Shown piece by piece: positions 24,944-32,696 of a DNA stretch of 64,000 bases. The stretch is from assembly GCF_022647665.1 (NCBI RefSeq), contig NZ_CP071872.1, positions 4,402,001-4,466,000 of the forward strand, given 5' to 3'. Within the stretch, counting starts at the first letter, position 1; every line of letters starts with the position of its first letter. Made by a program: the position numbers and the translations under genes. The notes under the pieces were generated by a model. It made no database searches, was not told the DNA's origin, and worked only from the letters and a program-made list of their open reading frames with translations. This stretch comes from Streptomyces formicae (GTDB taxonomy: Bacteria; Actinomycetota; Actinomycetes; Streptomycetales; Streptomycetaceae).

Positions 24944-25873
24944 GTGTCAATGAACAGCGCCACCAAGACCGCGGCTGCCGATGCCGGGTCGGAGGCCATC
25001 AAGGCGGTTCCGGTCCGGCACTACGGCCGGTACGTCGCCGCCGTCGTGGCGATCGCCCTGTTCGGGCTGATCGTCTTCGCCTTCTCCCAAGGCAAGATCA
25101 ACTGGGGAGCCATCCCCGACTACTTCTTCGACAACCGCATCCTCGAGGGCGTCTTCAACACCCTCGTACTGACCGTCCTGTCGATGCTCATCGGCATCCT
25201 CGGCGGCGTCCTGCTCGCCGTCATGCGCCTGTCGAAGAACCCGGTGACCTCCTCCATCGCCTGGTTCTACATCTGGTTCTTCCGCGGCACCCCGGTCCTG
25301 GTCCAGCTCATCGTCTGGTTCAACCTCGGCCTCGTCTTCGAATACATCAACCTCGGCCCCGTCTACCGCGACGAGTGGTCCGACTTCATGACCCCCATGC
25401 TCACCGCACTCCTCGGCCTGGGCCTCAACGAAGCCGCCTACATGGCCGAAATCTGCCGCGCCGGCCTCCTCTCCGTCGACGAAGGACAAACCGAGGCCTC
25501 CCACGCCCTGGGCATGAGCCACGGCAAAACCCTCCGCCGCGTCATCATCCCCCAGGCCATGCGCGTCATCGTGCCCCCCACCGGCAACGAAGTCATCAAC
25601 ATGCTCAAAACCACCAGCCTCGTCTCGGTGGTCCAGTACTACGAACTCCTGCGCCAAGCCCAGGACATCGGCCAGACCTCCGGCGCACCCGTCGAAATGC
25701 TCTTCCTCGCCGCCGCCTGGTACCTCATCCTCACCTCCGTCCTCAGCGTCGGCCAGTACTACATCGAGCGCTACTACGCCCGCGGCTCCAGCCGCAGCCT
25801 CCCACCCACCCCCTGGCAGAAGATCAAAACCAGCGTCTTCTCCCTGCGCCGCCCCAAGGGAGCCACCGCATGA
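24944..25873 (+). CDS. Polar amino-acid ABC transporter permease
   Basis: A 309-residue inner-membrane subunit of the HisM/GlnP type. After ~30 soluble residues come membrane helices (YVAAVVAIALFGLIVFAF; then the PEB3/HEQ-type opening NTLVLTVLSMLIGILGG) and the EAA loop EASHALGMSHGKTLRRVIIP, which docks on the ATPase. The start is GTG 24944, ten bases after AAAGG; ATG 24950 is an alternative. It overlaps the ATPase gene by ATGA. From about base 25330 the codon choice changes sharply to GAA, AAA and CAA with C-ending third positions. Confidence 0.92.
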   Translation: MSMNSATKTAAADAGSEAIKAVPVRHYGRYVAAVVAIALFGLIVFAFSQGKINWGAIPDYFFDNRILEGVFNTLVLTVLSMLIGILGGVLLAVMRLSKNPVTSSIAWFYIWFFRGTPVLVQLIVWFNLGLVFEYINLGPVYRDEWSDFMTPMLTALLGLGLNEAAYMAEICRAGLLSVDEGQTEASHALGMSHGKTLRRVIIPQAMRVIVPPTGNEVINMLKTTSLVSVVQYYELLRQAQDIGQTSGAPVEMLFLAAAWYLILTSVLSVGQYYIERYYARGSSRSLPPTPWQKIKTSVFSLRRPKGATA

Positions 25874-26637
25874 CCACCACCGCCATGGTCAAAGCCGAAG
25901 GCGTCCACAAGTCCTTCGGCCACATCGAAGTCCTCAAAGGCATCGACCTCGAAGTCGCCCCCCGCGAAGTCTTCTGCCTCATCGGCCCCTCAGGCTCCGG
26001 CAAATCCACCTTCCTGCGCTGCATCAACCACCTCGAAAAAATCAACGCAGGCCGCCTCTACGTCGACGGCGAACTCGTCGGCTACCGCCAAAAAGGCGAC
26101 AAACTCCACGAACTCAAAGACAGCGAAGTCGCCCTCAAACGCCGCGACATCGGCATGGTCTTCCAACGCTTCAACCTCTTCCCCCACATGACCGCCATCG
26201 AGAACGTCATGGAAGCCCCCGTCCAGGTCAAAGGCGAAACCAAAACCGTCGCCCGAGAACGCGCCACCCGCCTCCTCGACCGCGTCGGCCTCGCCGACAA
26301 AGCCGGCAACTACCCCTCCCAACTCTCCGGCGGACAACAACAACGCGTCGCCATCGCCCGCGCCCTGGCCATGGAACCCAAACTCATGCTCTTCGACGAG
26401 CCCACCTCCGCCCTCGACCCCGAACTCGTCGGCGACGTCCTCGACGTCATGCGCGGCCTCGCCGAAGACGGCATGACCATGATCGTCGTCACCCACGAAA
26501 TGGGCTTCGCCCGCGAAGTCGGCGACTCCCTCGTCTTCATGGACGGCGGCGTCGTCGTCGAATCCGGCAACCCCCGCGACGTCCTCACCAACCCCCAACA
26601 CGACCGCACCAAAACCTTCCTCTCCAAAGTCCTCTGA
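25870..26637 (+). CDS. Polar amino-acid ABC transporter ATP-binding protein
   Basis: A 255-residue ABC ATPase of the GlnQ/HisP type. Walker A is GPSGSGKST, the Q-loop VFQRFNLFPHMT, the signature LSGGQQQRVAIARAL, Walker B LMLFDEPTSALD and the switch His VVTHEMGFAREV. It overlaps the permease gene by ATGA. By my count Glu is coded about 17 times by GAA and twice by GAG, and Lys about 14 times by AAA and once by AAG, the reverse of the rest of the window. The protein itself is typical and intact. Confidence 0.94.
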   Translation: MTTTAMVKAEGVHKSFGHIEVLKGIDLEVAPREVFCLIGPSGSGKSTFLRCINHLEKINAGRLYVDGELVGYRQKGDKLHELKDSEVALKRRDIGMVFQRFNLFPHMTAIENVMEAPVQVKGETKTVARERATRLLDRVGLADKAGNYPSQLSGGQQQRVAIARALAMEPKLMLFDEPTSALDPELVGDVLDVMRGLAEDGMTMIVVTHEMGFAREVGDSLVFMDGGVVVESGNPRDVLTNPQHDRTKTFLSKVL

Positions 26638-26685
26638 ACCCCAACAAGAAGACCCACACACACCAGCCACACCAGCCACACCAAA

Positions 26686-26726
26686 AGGGCGGGGTACGAG
26701 CGCACACAGCGCCCGCACCCCGCCCT
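26686..26726 (+). terminator. Hairpin downstream of the amino-acid ABC operon
   Basis: AGGGCGGGGT (26686-26695) pairs with ACCCCGCCCT (26717-26726) across a 21-base loop, about 50 bases after the ATPase stop. It lies between convergent genes. A CAGCCACAC direct repeat precedes it, and several CTTCAG copies follow. Confidence 0.65.
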
Positions 26727-26778
26727 CCGGCATTCGGCAACTTCAGCCGCTTCGACAGCTTCAGCTGCCTCGGCCACT

Positions 26779-27636
26779 TCAGCCCTCACCCTCCAGCCGG
26801 CGCAGCCTCTCCGCGTCACAGACACGGGGGCAGGTGCCGCACGCCTCGGCAGGGCGGATCGTGTAGTAGAGGCAGCAGCCGCGACGCGTACGGGTCGGGT
26901 ACGAGCGGCCGTCGCGGCCCGTCAGACGGCGGAAGTCCGCGCCGCCCGGAAACGGAGGCACCGGGCCCGGCAGCAGTTCGGAGGCCGCCCGTACGCCCTC
27001 CTCCTCGCGGCCCAGCATCCTGCCGAGGTACCAGAGGCCGGAGACCAGGTCGTCGCCGACCATGCCCCACAGGGCGTGCGGCCCGCGGCGCAGGCGGGGG
27101 GCCGTCGCCGCCAGCAGAGGGCGCACGAGGTCGGCGACCGCGTGGCGCAGTTCGTCGCGCAGCGCCTCCTCGTCCGGCAGCACGCGGGCGCCGGGCAGTC
27201 CGGCGGCCGGGTCGTCGGGAAGGCAGGTGAAGGCGCCGGGCACGATGAGGTACTCGCCCGCGGTGAGGCTGACCCGGACGTCCGCCGGGCGGATGCGCGG
27301 CACCCGCCGTTCGAGGTACCAGGGGCCGCTCAGCAGCAGGCAGACGGACCAGAGGTAGTCGTGCAGCGCGCGGGAGGCGACGACGTCGGGGCGGGGCGCC
27401 TGCCCGTGCCGGTGCCGGATGCGCCGGGCCTCGGCGTCGAGGAAGGTGTCGAGGAGGTCCTGACGCACCGCCAGTTCCGTGCCGTCGGCCCAGCCCTGGC
27501 CGGCCGGAGAGCCGGGTTCCGCCAGGTCCGCCCGCAAGGACGGGCAGAGGACGGTGAGCCGCCGGTAGGCCGATGCGAGCAGGGCGGAGCAGCTCACGGC
27601 GGTTCCGGCCGATGGACATGCCGGGGCCAGGGTCAC
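26779..27636 (-). CDS. FhuF-type ferric-siderophore reductase (2Fe-2S)
   Basis: A 285-residue protein whose C-terminus carries the FhuF iron-sulfur motif: Cys254-Cys255, ten residues, Cys266-x2-Cys269 (in GCCLYYTIRPAEACGTCPRVC), with an extra Cys273. Such proteins reduce ferric siderophore in the cytosol so that iron is released. GTG 27636 is preceded by GAGGAG at good spacing. An iron box lies 41-59 bases upstream, and the siderophore synthesis operon is divergent. The FhuF match is secure for the C-terminal motif; the N-terminal two thirds are less conserved. Confidence 0.85.
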   Translation of the reverse strand: MTLAPACPSAGTAVSCSALLASAYRRLTVLCPSLRADLAEPGSPAGQGWADGTELAVRQDLLDTFLDAEARRIRHRHGQAPRPDVVASRALHDYLWSVCLLLSGPWYLERRVPRIRPADVRVSLTAGEYLIVPGAFTCLPDDPAAGLPGARVLPDEEALRDELRHAVADLVRPLLAATAPRLRRGPHALWGMVGDDLVSGLWYLGRMLGREEEGVRAASELLPGPVPPFPGGADFRRLTGRDGRSYPTRTRRGCCLYYTIRPAEACGTCPRVCDAERLRRLEGEG

Positions 27637-27676
27637 GGACGCTCCTCAGCACACGAGCAAAGGGGAGGGAGGGTGG

Positions 27677-27695
27677 TCAGGCAAGGCTCACCTTA
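27677..27695 (-). promoter_or_regulatory. Iron box upstream of the FhuF-type gene
   Basis: TCAGGCAAGGCTCACCTTA matches the actinobacterial iron-box consensus (DmdR/IdeR type) at 15 of 19 positions by my alignment, including the uninterrupted AGGCTCACCT core. Iron-loaded repressor here would shut off the reductase gene. Confidence 0.7.
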
Positions 27696-27742
27696 CCCAT
27701 ACGAAGATCCTTCCGCGTCAACCGGGGCCGTGTCGCGGCGAA

Positions 27743-27773
27743 TTGACAGGTTTAGGCGTGCCTAACCTAAGCT
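27743..27773 (+). promoter_or_regulatory. Siderophore promoter with embedded iron box
   Basis: TTGACA (27743-27748) and TAAGCT (27768-27773) form a -35/-10 pair with a 19-base spacer. The spacer holds a near-palindromic iron box, TTAGGCGTGCCTAACCTAA (27752-27770). Binding of an iron-loaded DmdR/IdeR repressor would directly block RNA polymerase, so the operon should be on in iron starvation. The box is clear; the exact -10 is less so. Confidence 0.8.
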
Positions 27774-27834
27774 CTCGCCACGTGTCCCGGATCTTCGCCG
27801 GGCCATGCACCCGGCTGCGCGGAAGTGATCCCTC

Positions 27835-29034
27835 ATGCAGATGTACCTGCTTGCCCTCAACCCGACCGACTCGGTCACCGAGGGATTCCTCCCCGCCGCC
27901 CGCCGGATCGGCCTCGGTCTCACCGTGCTCACCGACCGGCCCGAGGAGCACCGGGCGGCCGCAGGTGCGGACGTCGAGGTCCTGGAGTGCGACGTCCGCG
28001 ACTTCCACGCCGTGATCACCCGGATCTCGGCCCGGAGCCACGCGCCGGATGCCGTCTTCACCAACAGCGACCACCTCCAGACCCAGGCCGCCCTGGCCGC
28101 CGCCTATTTCGGTCTCCCGGCCAAGAGCTGGCAGGCGGCGCTGCGCACCAAGGACAAGGCGCAGATGCGCCGGCACCTGGCCGCCGCCGGTGCGGACACC
28201 GTCCGGTCGGCGGAGCTCCACCCCGGCACGGACCCGGTCGCGGCGGCCACCGCTGCGGGCCTGCCGTACCCGTGCGTGGTCAAGCCCCGGGAGGGCGTGG
28301 CGAGCGAGGACGTCGTGCGCGCCGAGGGACCGGGCGAGCTCGCACGGCGCTGCGAGGAGATCCGGTCACGCCGGCCGGGGGCGGTGCTGGTGGCCGAGGA
28401 GTACCTCCCCGGGGAGCTGTACACGCTGGAGACCCTCGGCGACGGCCGGGTACGCCATGTGCTGGGCGGGTTCCGCACCGAGCTGTCGCCACCGCCGTAC
28501 TTCGTCGAGGAGCGGCTGAGCTACGTCCCGGAGCACCCCCGGGCGATAACGGACCAGGTGCTGTCCCAGCTGGACGCCCTCGGCGCCGGGTTCGGCGCGT
28601 GCCACACGGAGTTCGTGGTGCACGAGGGGCGGGCGCGCCTCATCGAGGTCAACTACCGCGCCATCGGCGACCAGTGCGATCTGCTCCTCGCCCAGTTGCT
28701 GGACATCCCGCTCTTCGAGCACATTCTCCGTGTGCATCTGGGTGAGCAGCTGCCGGCGGAGCTGGGGGCACGCACCGGCGTGGCGGCCCGGCTGGACTAT
28801 CCGTGCGCCGACCGGGCCGGGACGCTGACCGCCGCCCCCTCCGCCGCGGACCTGGAGTGCGGCGACGTGAAGCTGGCGTACCGGCCGCTGCGCACGGTCG
28901 GCGAGCGGCACGAACTCCACCGCACCAACCGCGACTTCCTGGGCGTCGTCCGCGCCACGGGCACCGACCAGGGCCGGGTGGACCGGGCCGTGGCCGAGTT
29001 CCTGGCCGCGCAGCGCTGGGAGATCACCCCGTGA
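27835..29034 (+). CDS. ATP-grasp ligase of siderophore biosynthesis
   Basis: A 399-residue ATP-grasp enzyme. The N-terminal Rossmann-like part (~1-100) leads into ATP-binding strands at PYPCVVKPREGVASEDV and VLVAEEYLPGELY, and the metal-site EVNYRAIGDQ. It would activate a carboxylate as acyl phosphate and join it to an amine. It is the first gene of the iron-regulated operon and overlaps the next by GTGA. PvsA of vibrioferrin synthesis is also an ATP-grasp enzyme, so joining an amino acid to another building block is a reasonable role. ATG 27835 has only a weak GGAAG site. Confidence 0.85.
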   Translation: MQMYLLALNPTDSVTEGFLPAARRIGLGLTVLTDRPEEHRAAAGADVEVLECDVRDFHAVITRISARSHAPDAVFTNSDHLQTQAALAAAYFGLPAKSWQAALRTKDKAQMRRHLAAAGADTVRSAELHPGTDPVAAATAAGLPYPCVVKPREGVASEDVVRAEGPGELARRCEEIRSRRPGAVLVAEEYLPGELYTLETLGDGRVRHVLGGFRTELSPPPYFVEERLSYVPEHPRAITDQVLSQLDALGAGFGACHTEFVVHEGRARLIEVNYRAIGDQCDLLLAQLLDIPLFEHILRVHLGEQLPAELGARTGVAARLDYPCADRAGTLTAAPSAADLECGDVKLAYRPLRTVGERHELHRTNRDFLGVVRATGTDQGRVDRAVAEFLAAQRWEITP

Positions 29035-30842
29035 CGGCAGCGGCCGGCTCGGCGGACGCAGACCTGCTCCTGCGCGTCCTGAGCTCCCTGCTGCGCGAGG
29101 ACGTCGCCGGACTGCGCACCCGCAGCACCCCGGTCGAGCGCGCCGACGGGACGTGGCTGCGGCTGGCGCCTGTCGTTCGGACCGGCCCGGCAGGATCCGA
29201 ACGACAGGCCCTGGCCCCCGATCCGCGTGGTGACGCGCTGCTGCTGCCGGTACGGGAGGACGGCTTCCAGTGCGAGTGGGCCGCCCGGCGGCCCCTGCTG
29301 CTGGTCGAGTCCGCCGGTCCGGAGCCGGCGGCCGTCGAACTGGCCACCTGCGACGAGGTCCTGACCGCGCTGAAGGCGCTCGCCGCGCCCGAGGACCGAG
29401 CGGGCTTCGACGCGTTCGCCGACGAGTGCCGGCAGACGCTCGCCACGATGCGGCTGCACGCCGCGTCCGACGACGAGGTCCTGGAACTGCTGGCCGGGCG
29501 CCACGGCGCCGACGCCGCGTACTGGACGGGACTCTCCGGCGGTCTCGCCCATGACACTGTTGCCGCCCGGCTCGACCACCCCGTCTATCCGACCGCGCGC
29601 GGCCGCTCCGGCCTGACCGACGCGCACCTGCGGGCGTACGCCCCGGAGTTCCACCCCCGCTTCGCGCTGCGCTGGCTCGCCGTGCCCCGGGAGGCGGTCA
29701 CCGTCCGGGGTACGGTCCCCGGCCCGCGTCCGTCGGCCCTCGGCCTGCCCGGGCGGCTCGACGCCGGCCATCTCGCGCTGCCCATCCATCCGCTGACCGC
29801 GGCGGGCCCGCTGCGGGACGCCGTGCGCGAGGCCGGGCTCGAAGCCGGTGCCGTCCTGGCCGGGGAGCCGTACGGAGAGGTCGTACCGACCCTGTCCATG
29901 CGGACCGTGGCACCGGTGGACGGGCCCGGGCTTCACCTCAAGCTGCCCCTCGCCACCTCCACGCTCGGCAGGCTCAACCGGCGCACCGTCAAACCCGGCA
30001 CGCTCGTCGACGGCGCGGCGGCGCAGCGCCTGCTCCGGACGGTGATCGCACGAGAGCCCCGCTTCCGCGGGAGCGTGCTGCTCGCCGACGAGGGCTCCTA
30101 CGCGCACGCCGGCCACGAGCTCCTCGCCGTGCTCGTGCGCCGCTGGCCCCCGGGCCTGGAGGACGCCGTCGTCGTGCCGATGGCCGGGCTGCTCGCCCGG
30201 GCACCCGGCGGCCGGCTGGTCGTCGACCGGCTCGCCGACCGCTTCTACGGCGGCGAGCCGCTCGCTCTCCTCGACGCCCTGCTCGCGCTCCTCTTCGACT
30301 GGCAGACCACGCTGTTCGGATACGGGATCGCCCTGGAGTCGCACCAGCAGAACGTGTCCCTGGTGCTCGACGAGCACGCGGGCCGGCCGCGTCTGCGTCT
30401 GCTGTTCAAGGACAACGACGGCCCGCGGGTCAATCGCGTGCGGCTGCGTGCCGCCCTCGGCGAGCAGGTGCCGGAGAAGTCCGCCTTCGACGACCCCCGG
30501 ATATGCGGCGACAGCGACCGCCCGGTGGCCGACCTGTTCACCACCATCACCGTCCATCTGTGCGCGGGTGCGTACGCGTTCGGGCTCGCCCGGCACGGCC
30601 GCGCCCCGCTGACCCGGCTGCTGCGGCTCGTGCGCGCCCGGCTCGCCGAGGCCGTGGAGCGGCTCGGCACCCGGCCGGGCGAACCCGGCGCCGTACTGCG
30701 CGCACATGTCCTGGACGCACCGCGGCTGCCCGTCAAGGCCATGGTCACCGCGGGAACTCTGCTCACCAAGGATCGCTCGGGAGCGTCCGACATCAACAAG
30801 CACTACACGACCGGTCCCAACTACCTCCTGCGGGACGTGTGA
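29031..30842 (+). CDS. IucA/IucC-family NRPS-independent siderophore synthetase (first)
   Basis: A 603-residue NIS synthetase that would adenylate a citrate-type or similar carboxylate and condense it with an amine or alcohol. Family marks are the ATP-site region LDHPVYPTARGRSGL, the strand KLPLATSTLGRLNRRTV, the catalytic-loop-like ESHQQNVSLVLDE, and FKDNDGPRVN; the FhuF-like C-terminal part ends in VKAMVTAGTLLTKD. The start is GTG 29031, overlapping the ATP-grasp stop (GTGA). The ATP-site motif reads HPVYPTARGR, lacking the Lys of the usual HP-x-x-K-x-R. Two different synthetases in one operon suggest two successive condensations. Confidence 0.9.
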   Translation: MTAAAGSADADLLLRVLSSLLREDVAGLRTRSTPVERADGTWLRLAPVVRTGPAGSERQALAPDPRGDALLLPVREDGFQCEWAARRPLLLVESAGPEPAAVELATCDEVLTALKALAAPEDRAGFDAFADECRQTLATMRLHAASDDEVLELLAGRHGADAAYWTGLSGGLAHDTVAARLDHPVYPTARGRSGLTDAHLRAYAPEFHPRFALRWLAVPREAVTVRGTVPGPRPSALGLPGRLDAGHLALPIHPLTAAGPLRDAVREAGLEAGAVLAGEPYGEVVPTLSMRTVAPVDGPGLHLKLPLATSTLGRLNRRTVKPGTLVDGAAAQRLLRTVIAREPRFRGSVLLADEGSYAHAGHELLAVLVRRWPPGLEDAVVVPMAGLLARAPGGRLVVDRLADRFYGGEPLALLDALLALLFDWQTTLFGYGIALESHQQNVSLVLDEHAGRPRLRLLFKDNDGPRVNRVRLRAALGEQVPEKSAFDDPRICGDSDRPVADLFTTITVHLCAGAYAFGLARHGRAPLTRLLRLVRARLAEAVERLGTRPGEPGAVLRAHVLDAPRLPVKAMVTAGTLLTKDRSGASDINKHYTTGPNYLLRDV

Positions 30843-30848
30843 CCGGCG

Positions 30849-32696
30849 ATGACCTCGACCCACTCCACCGTCCACCGCACCGCCGGCCGCCCCGGCACCC
30901 CGGCAGGACTGCCCACCGCCGACGAGGCGGTGGCCCACACCCTGCTCAACTGCCTGCTCCGCGAGGTGTCGGGGCCCGAGCACCGGACCGCTGTCGCCGA
31001 CGGCCATCTGCTGGTGCGGCTGCCGCGCCGCGGCGTCCTGCTCCGCGTCGCCCTGCGCCGTACGTCCCTGATCGGGGCACACCGCTTCTCCGGCCCGGTC
31101 TCCGAGCGGACCGACGACGGCTGGTCCGTGATCGGCTGGTCGCGGCTGGCCGAGCACCTGCACACGGAGCTCTCGCTGCTGACGGGCGCGGGCAACGACG
31201 AATTCCTCGACCAGGTCGCCTCCAGCCACCGGGGCGTCGCCGCGGCGCTCGCCCTCCCCCGCCCCCGCCCGGCCGCGGGCAGCGGCGGGGATCCGCTCAC
31301 CGCGTATCTGGCCTCGGAGCAGTCCCTCGTCCTCGGCCATCGTTTCCACCCGACGCCCAAGGCCCGGGGCGGCGATCCCGCTGCCTGGTCGGCGTACGCC
31401 CCCGAGGCCGCCGCGTCCTTCCCGCTGCGTCTGCTCGCCGTACGCGACCACCTGGCCGTCGAGGGGTGCGCCGAGCCCGGCGCGCTCGACCCGCTGGACC
31501 GGCTGGGGCCGGTGCCCGAGGGATACCGGCTGCTGCCCGCCCACCCCTGGCAGTACGCGCTGCTGCGCGACCACCCGGCGCTGCGGGCGGCCCTCGCCGG
31601 CGGCGATGTGCTCGATCTCGGCCCGGGCCGGATGCCCTTCGCGGCCACCGCCTCCGTGCGCACCCTCTACGACGGCGACACCTTCCTGAAGTTCAGCCTC
31701 AATGTGCGCATCACCAACTGCCTCCGCAAGAACGCGCGTTACGAACTCGAAGGCGCCGTCGCCCTCACCCGGCTGCTCGAGCCGGTCTTCGCCGACCTGT
31801 CCCTCCGCTTCCCCGGCTGCGGACTTCTCCGCGAGCCGGCATACCGCAGCCTCGCCCTGCCCGGCCCCGACGGCAGACCCGTGCCCGGGCTGCTCGAAGG
31901 CTTCGGCGTGATCGTCCGCGAAGGGCTCGGCCGCCATCTGCGTCCCGGGGTCACTCCGCTGCTCGCCGCCGCCGTCGCCGACGAGTACGCCACGGGGCCC
32001 GCCCATGTCTCGCGGCTCCTCGCGGGTGCGGGTTCAGGTGCGAGTTCGGGTTCGGGTGCGGACGCGAGCGCCGCAGCGGCGCTGTCGTGGTGGCGCGACT
32101 ATCTGGAGTTGCTCGTTCCGCCCGTCCTGGCCGCGTACTTCGACCACGGAGTGGTCCTCGAACCCCACCTCCAGAACGTACTGGTCGGGGTGGACGCCGA
32201 CGGCCGCCCGTCCCAGGTCCTCTTCCGCGACCTGGAGGGCACCAAGCTGCTGCCCGGCCGCCACTCCGCCACGCTGACGGCGCTCCCGGCCGAGGTGGCG
32301 GGCCCGTTAACGTACGACGCCGGGCGCGGCTGGGACCGGGTGGTGTACTGCCTGGTGGTGAACCATGTCGCCGAGCTGCTCGCCGCCCTCGCCGATCTGC
32401 ACCCGGGCGGCGAGCGGGCCCTGTGGTCCGAGGTGCACCGGGCGCTGCGCACCTACGCCGAGAGGTACGGCTGCCCGGCCCGGCTCGGCGCCCTGCTCTC
32501 GGGCGGAGCGCTGCCCGCCAAGGCCAATCTGCTCACCCGTTGGGCGCGCACGGCCGACCGCCGGGCCGGCTACGTCCGGCTGCCCTCCCCGCTGGCCCGC
32601 GACGTGCCGACCGGGGCGGCCCGCCGGGAGACGGTCCGCCCCGGGGGCGTCCGCACCGACGGCATCTGCGCCCAAGGCATCCGGAGCGCCCGATGA
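30849..32696 (+). CDS. IucA/IucC-family NRPS-independent siderophore synthetase (second), with TTA codon
   Basis: A 615-residue NIS synthetase with the canonical ATP-site motif GHRFHPTPKARGG, then LLPAHPWQYAL, FLKFSLNVRITNCLRKNARYE, the catalytic-loop region LEPHLQNVLV and FRDLEGTKLL. A Gly/Ser-rich linker (about 32025-32075) interrupts the chain. Codon 487 (32307-32309) is TTA, the only in-frame TTA I found in the window. In Streptomyces this leucine needs the bldA tRNA, so siderophore completion may wait for development. It starts six bases after the first synthetase and overlaps the decarboxylase by ATGA. Confidence 0.9.
   Translation: MTSTHSTVHRTAGRPGTPAGLPTADEAVAHTLLNCLLREVSGPEHRTAVADGHLLVRLPRRGVLLRVALRRTSLIGAHRFSGPVSERTDDGWSVIGWSRLAEHLHTELSLLTGAGNDEFLDQVASSHRGVAAALALPRPRPAAGSGGDPLTAYLASEQSLVLGHRFHPTPKARGGDPAAWSAYAPEAAASFPLRLLAVRDHLAVEGCAEPGALDPLDRLGPVPEGYRLLPAHPWQYALLRDHPALRAALAGGDVLDLGPGRMPFAATASVRTLYDGDTFLKFSLNVRITNCLRKNARYELEGAVALTRLLEPVFADLSLRFPGCGLLREPAYRSLALPGPDGRPVPGLLEGFGVIVREGLGRHLRPGVTPLLAAAVADEYATGPAHVSRLLAGAGSGASSGSGADASAAAALSWWRDYLELLVPPVLAAYFDHGVVLEPHLQNVLVGVDADGRPSQVLFRDLEGTKLLPGRHSATLTALPAEVAGPLTYDAGRGWDRVVYCLVVNHVAELLAALADLHPGGERALWSEVHRALRTYAERYGCPARLGALLSGGALPAKANLLTRWARTADRRAGYVRLPSPLARDVPTGAARRETVRPGGVRTDGICAQGIRSAR

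Noticed and set aside
28797..32006. A 1,069-codon open frame on the minus strand through the siderophore synthetases
   Set aside because: It is the mirror of GC-rich coding sequence with strong third-position GC. The plus-strand frames hold recognisable ATP-grasp and IucA/IucC motifs, and the mirror frame has none.
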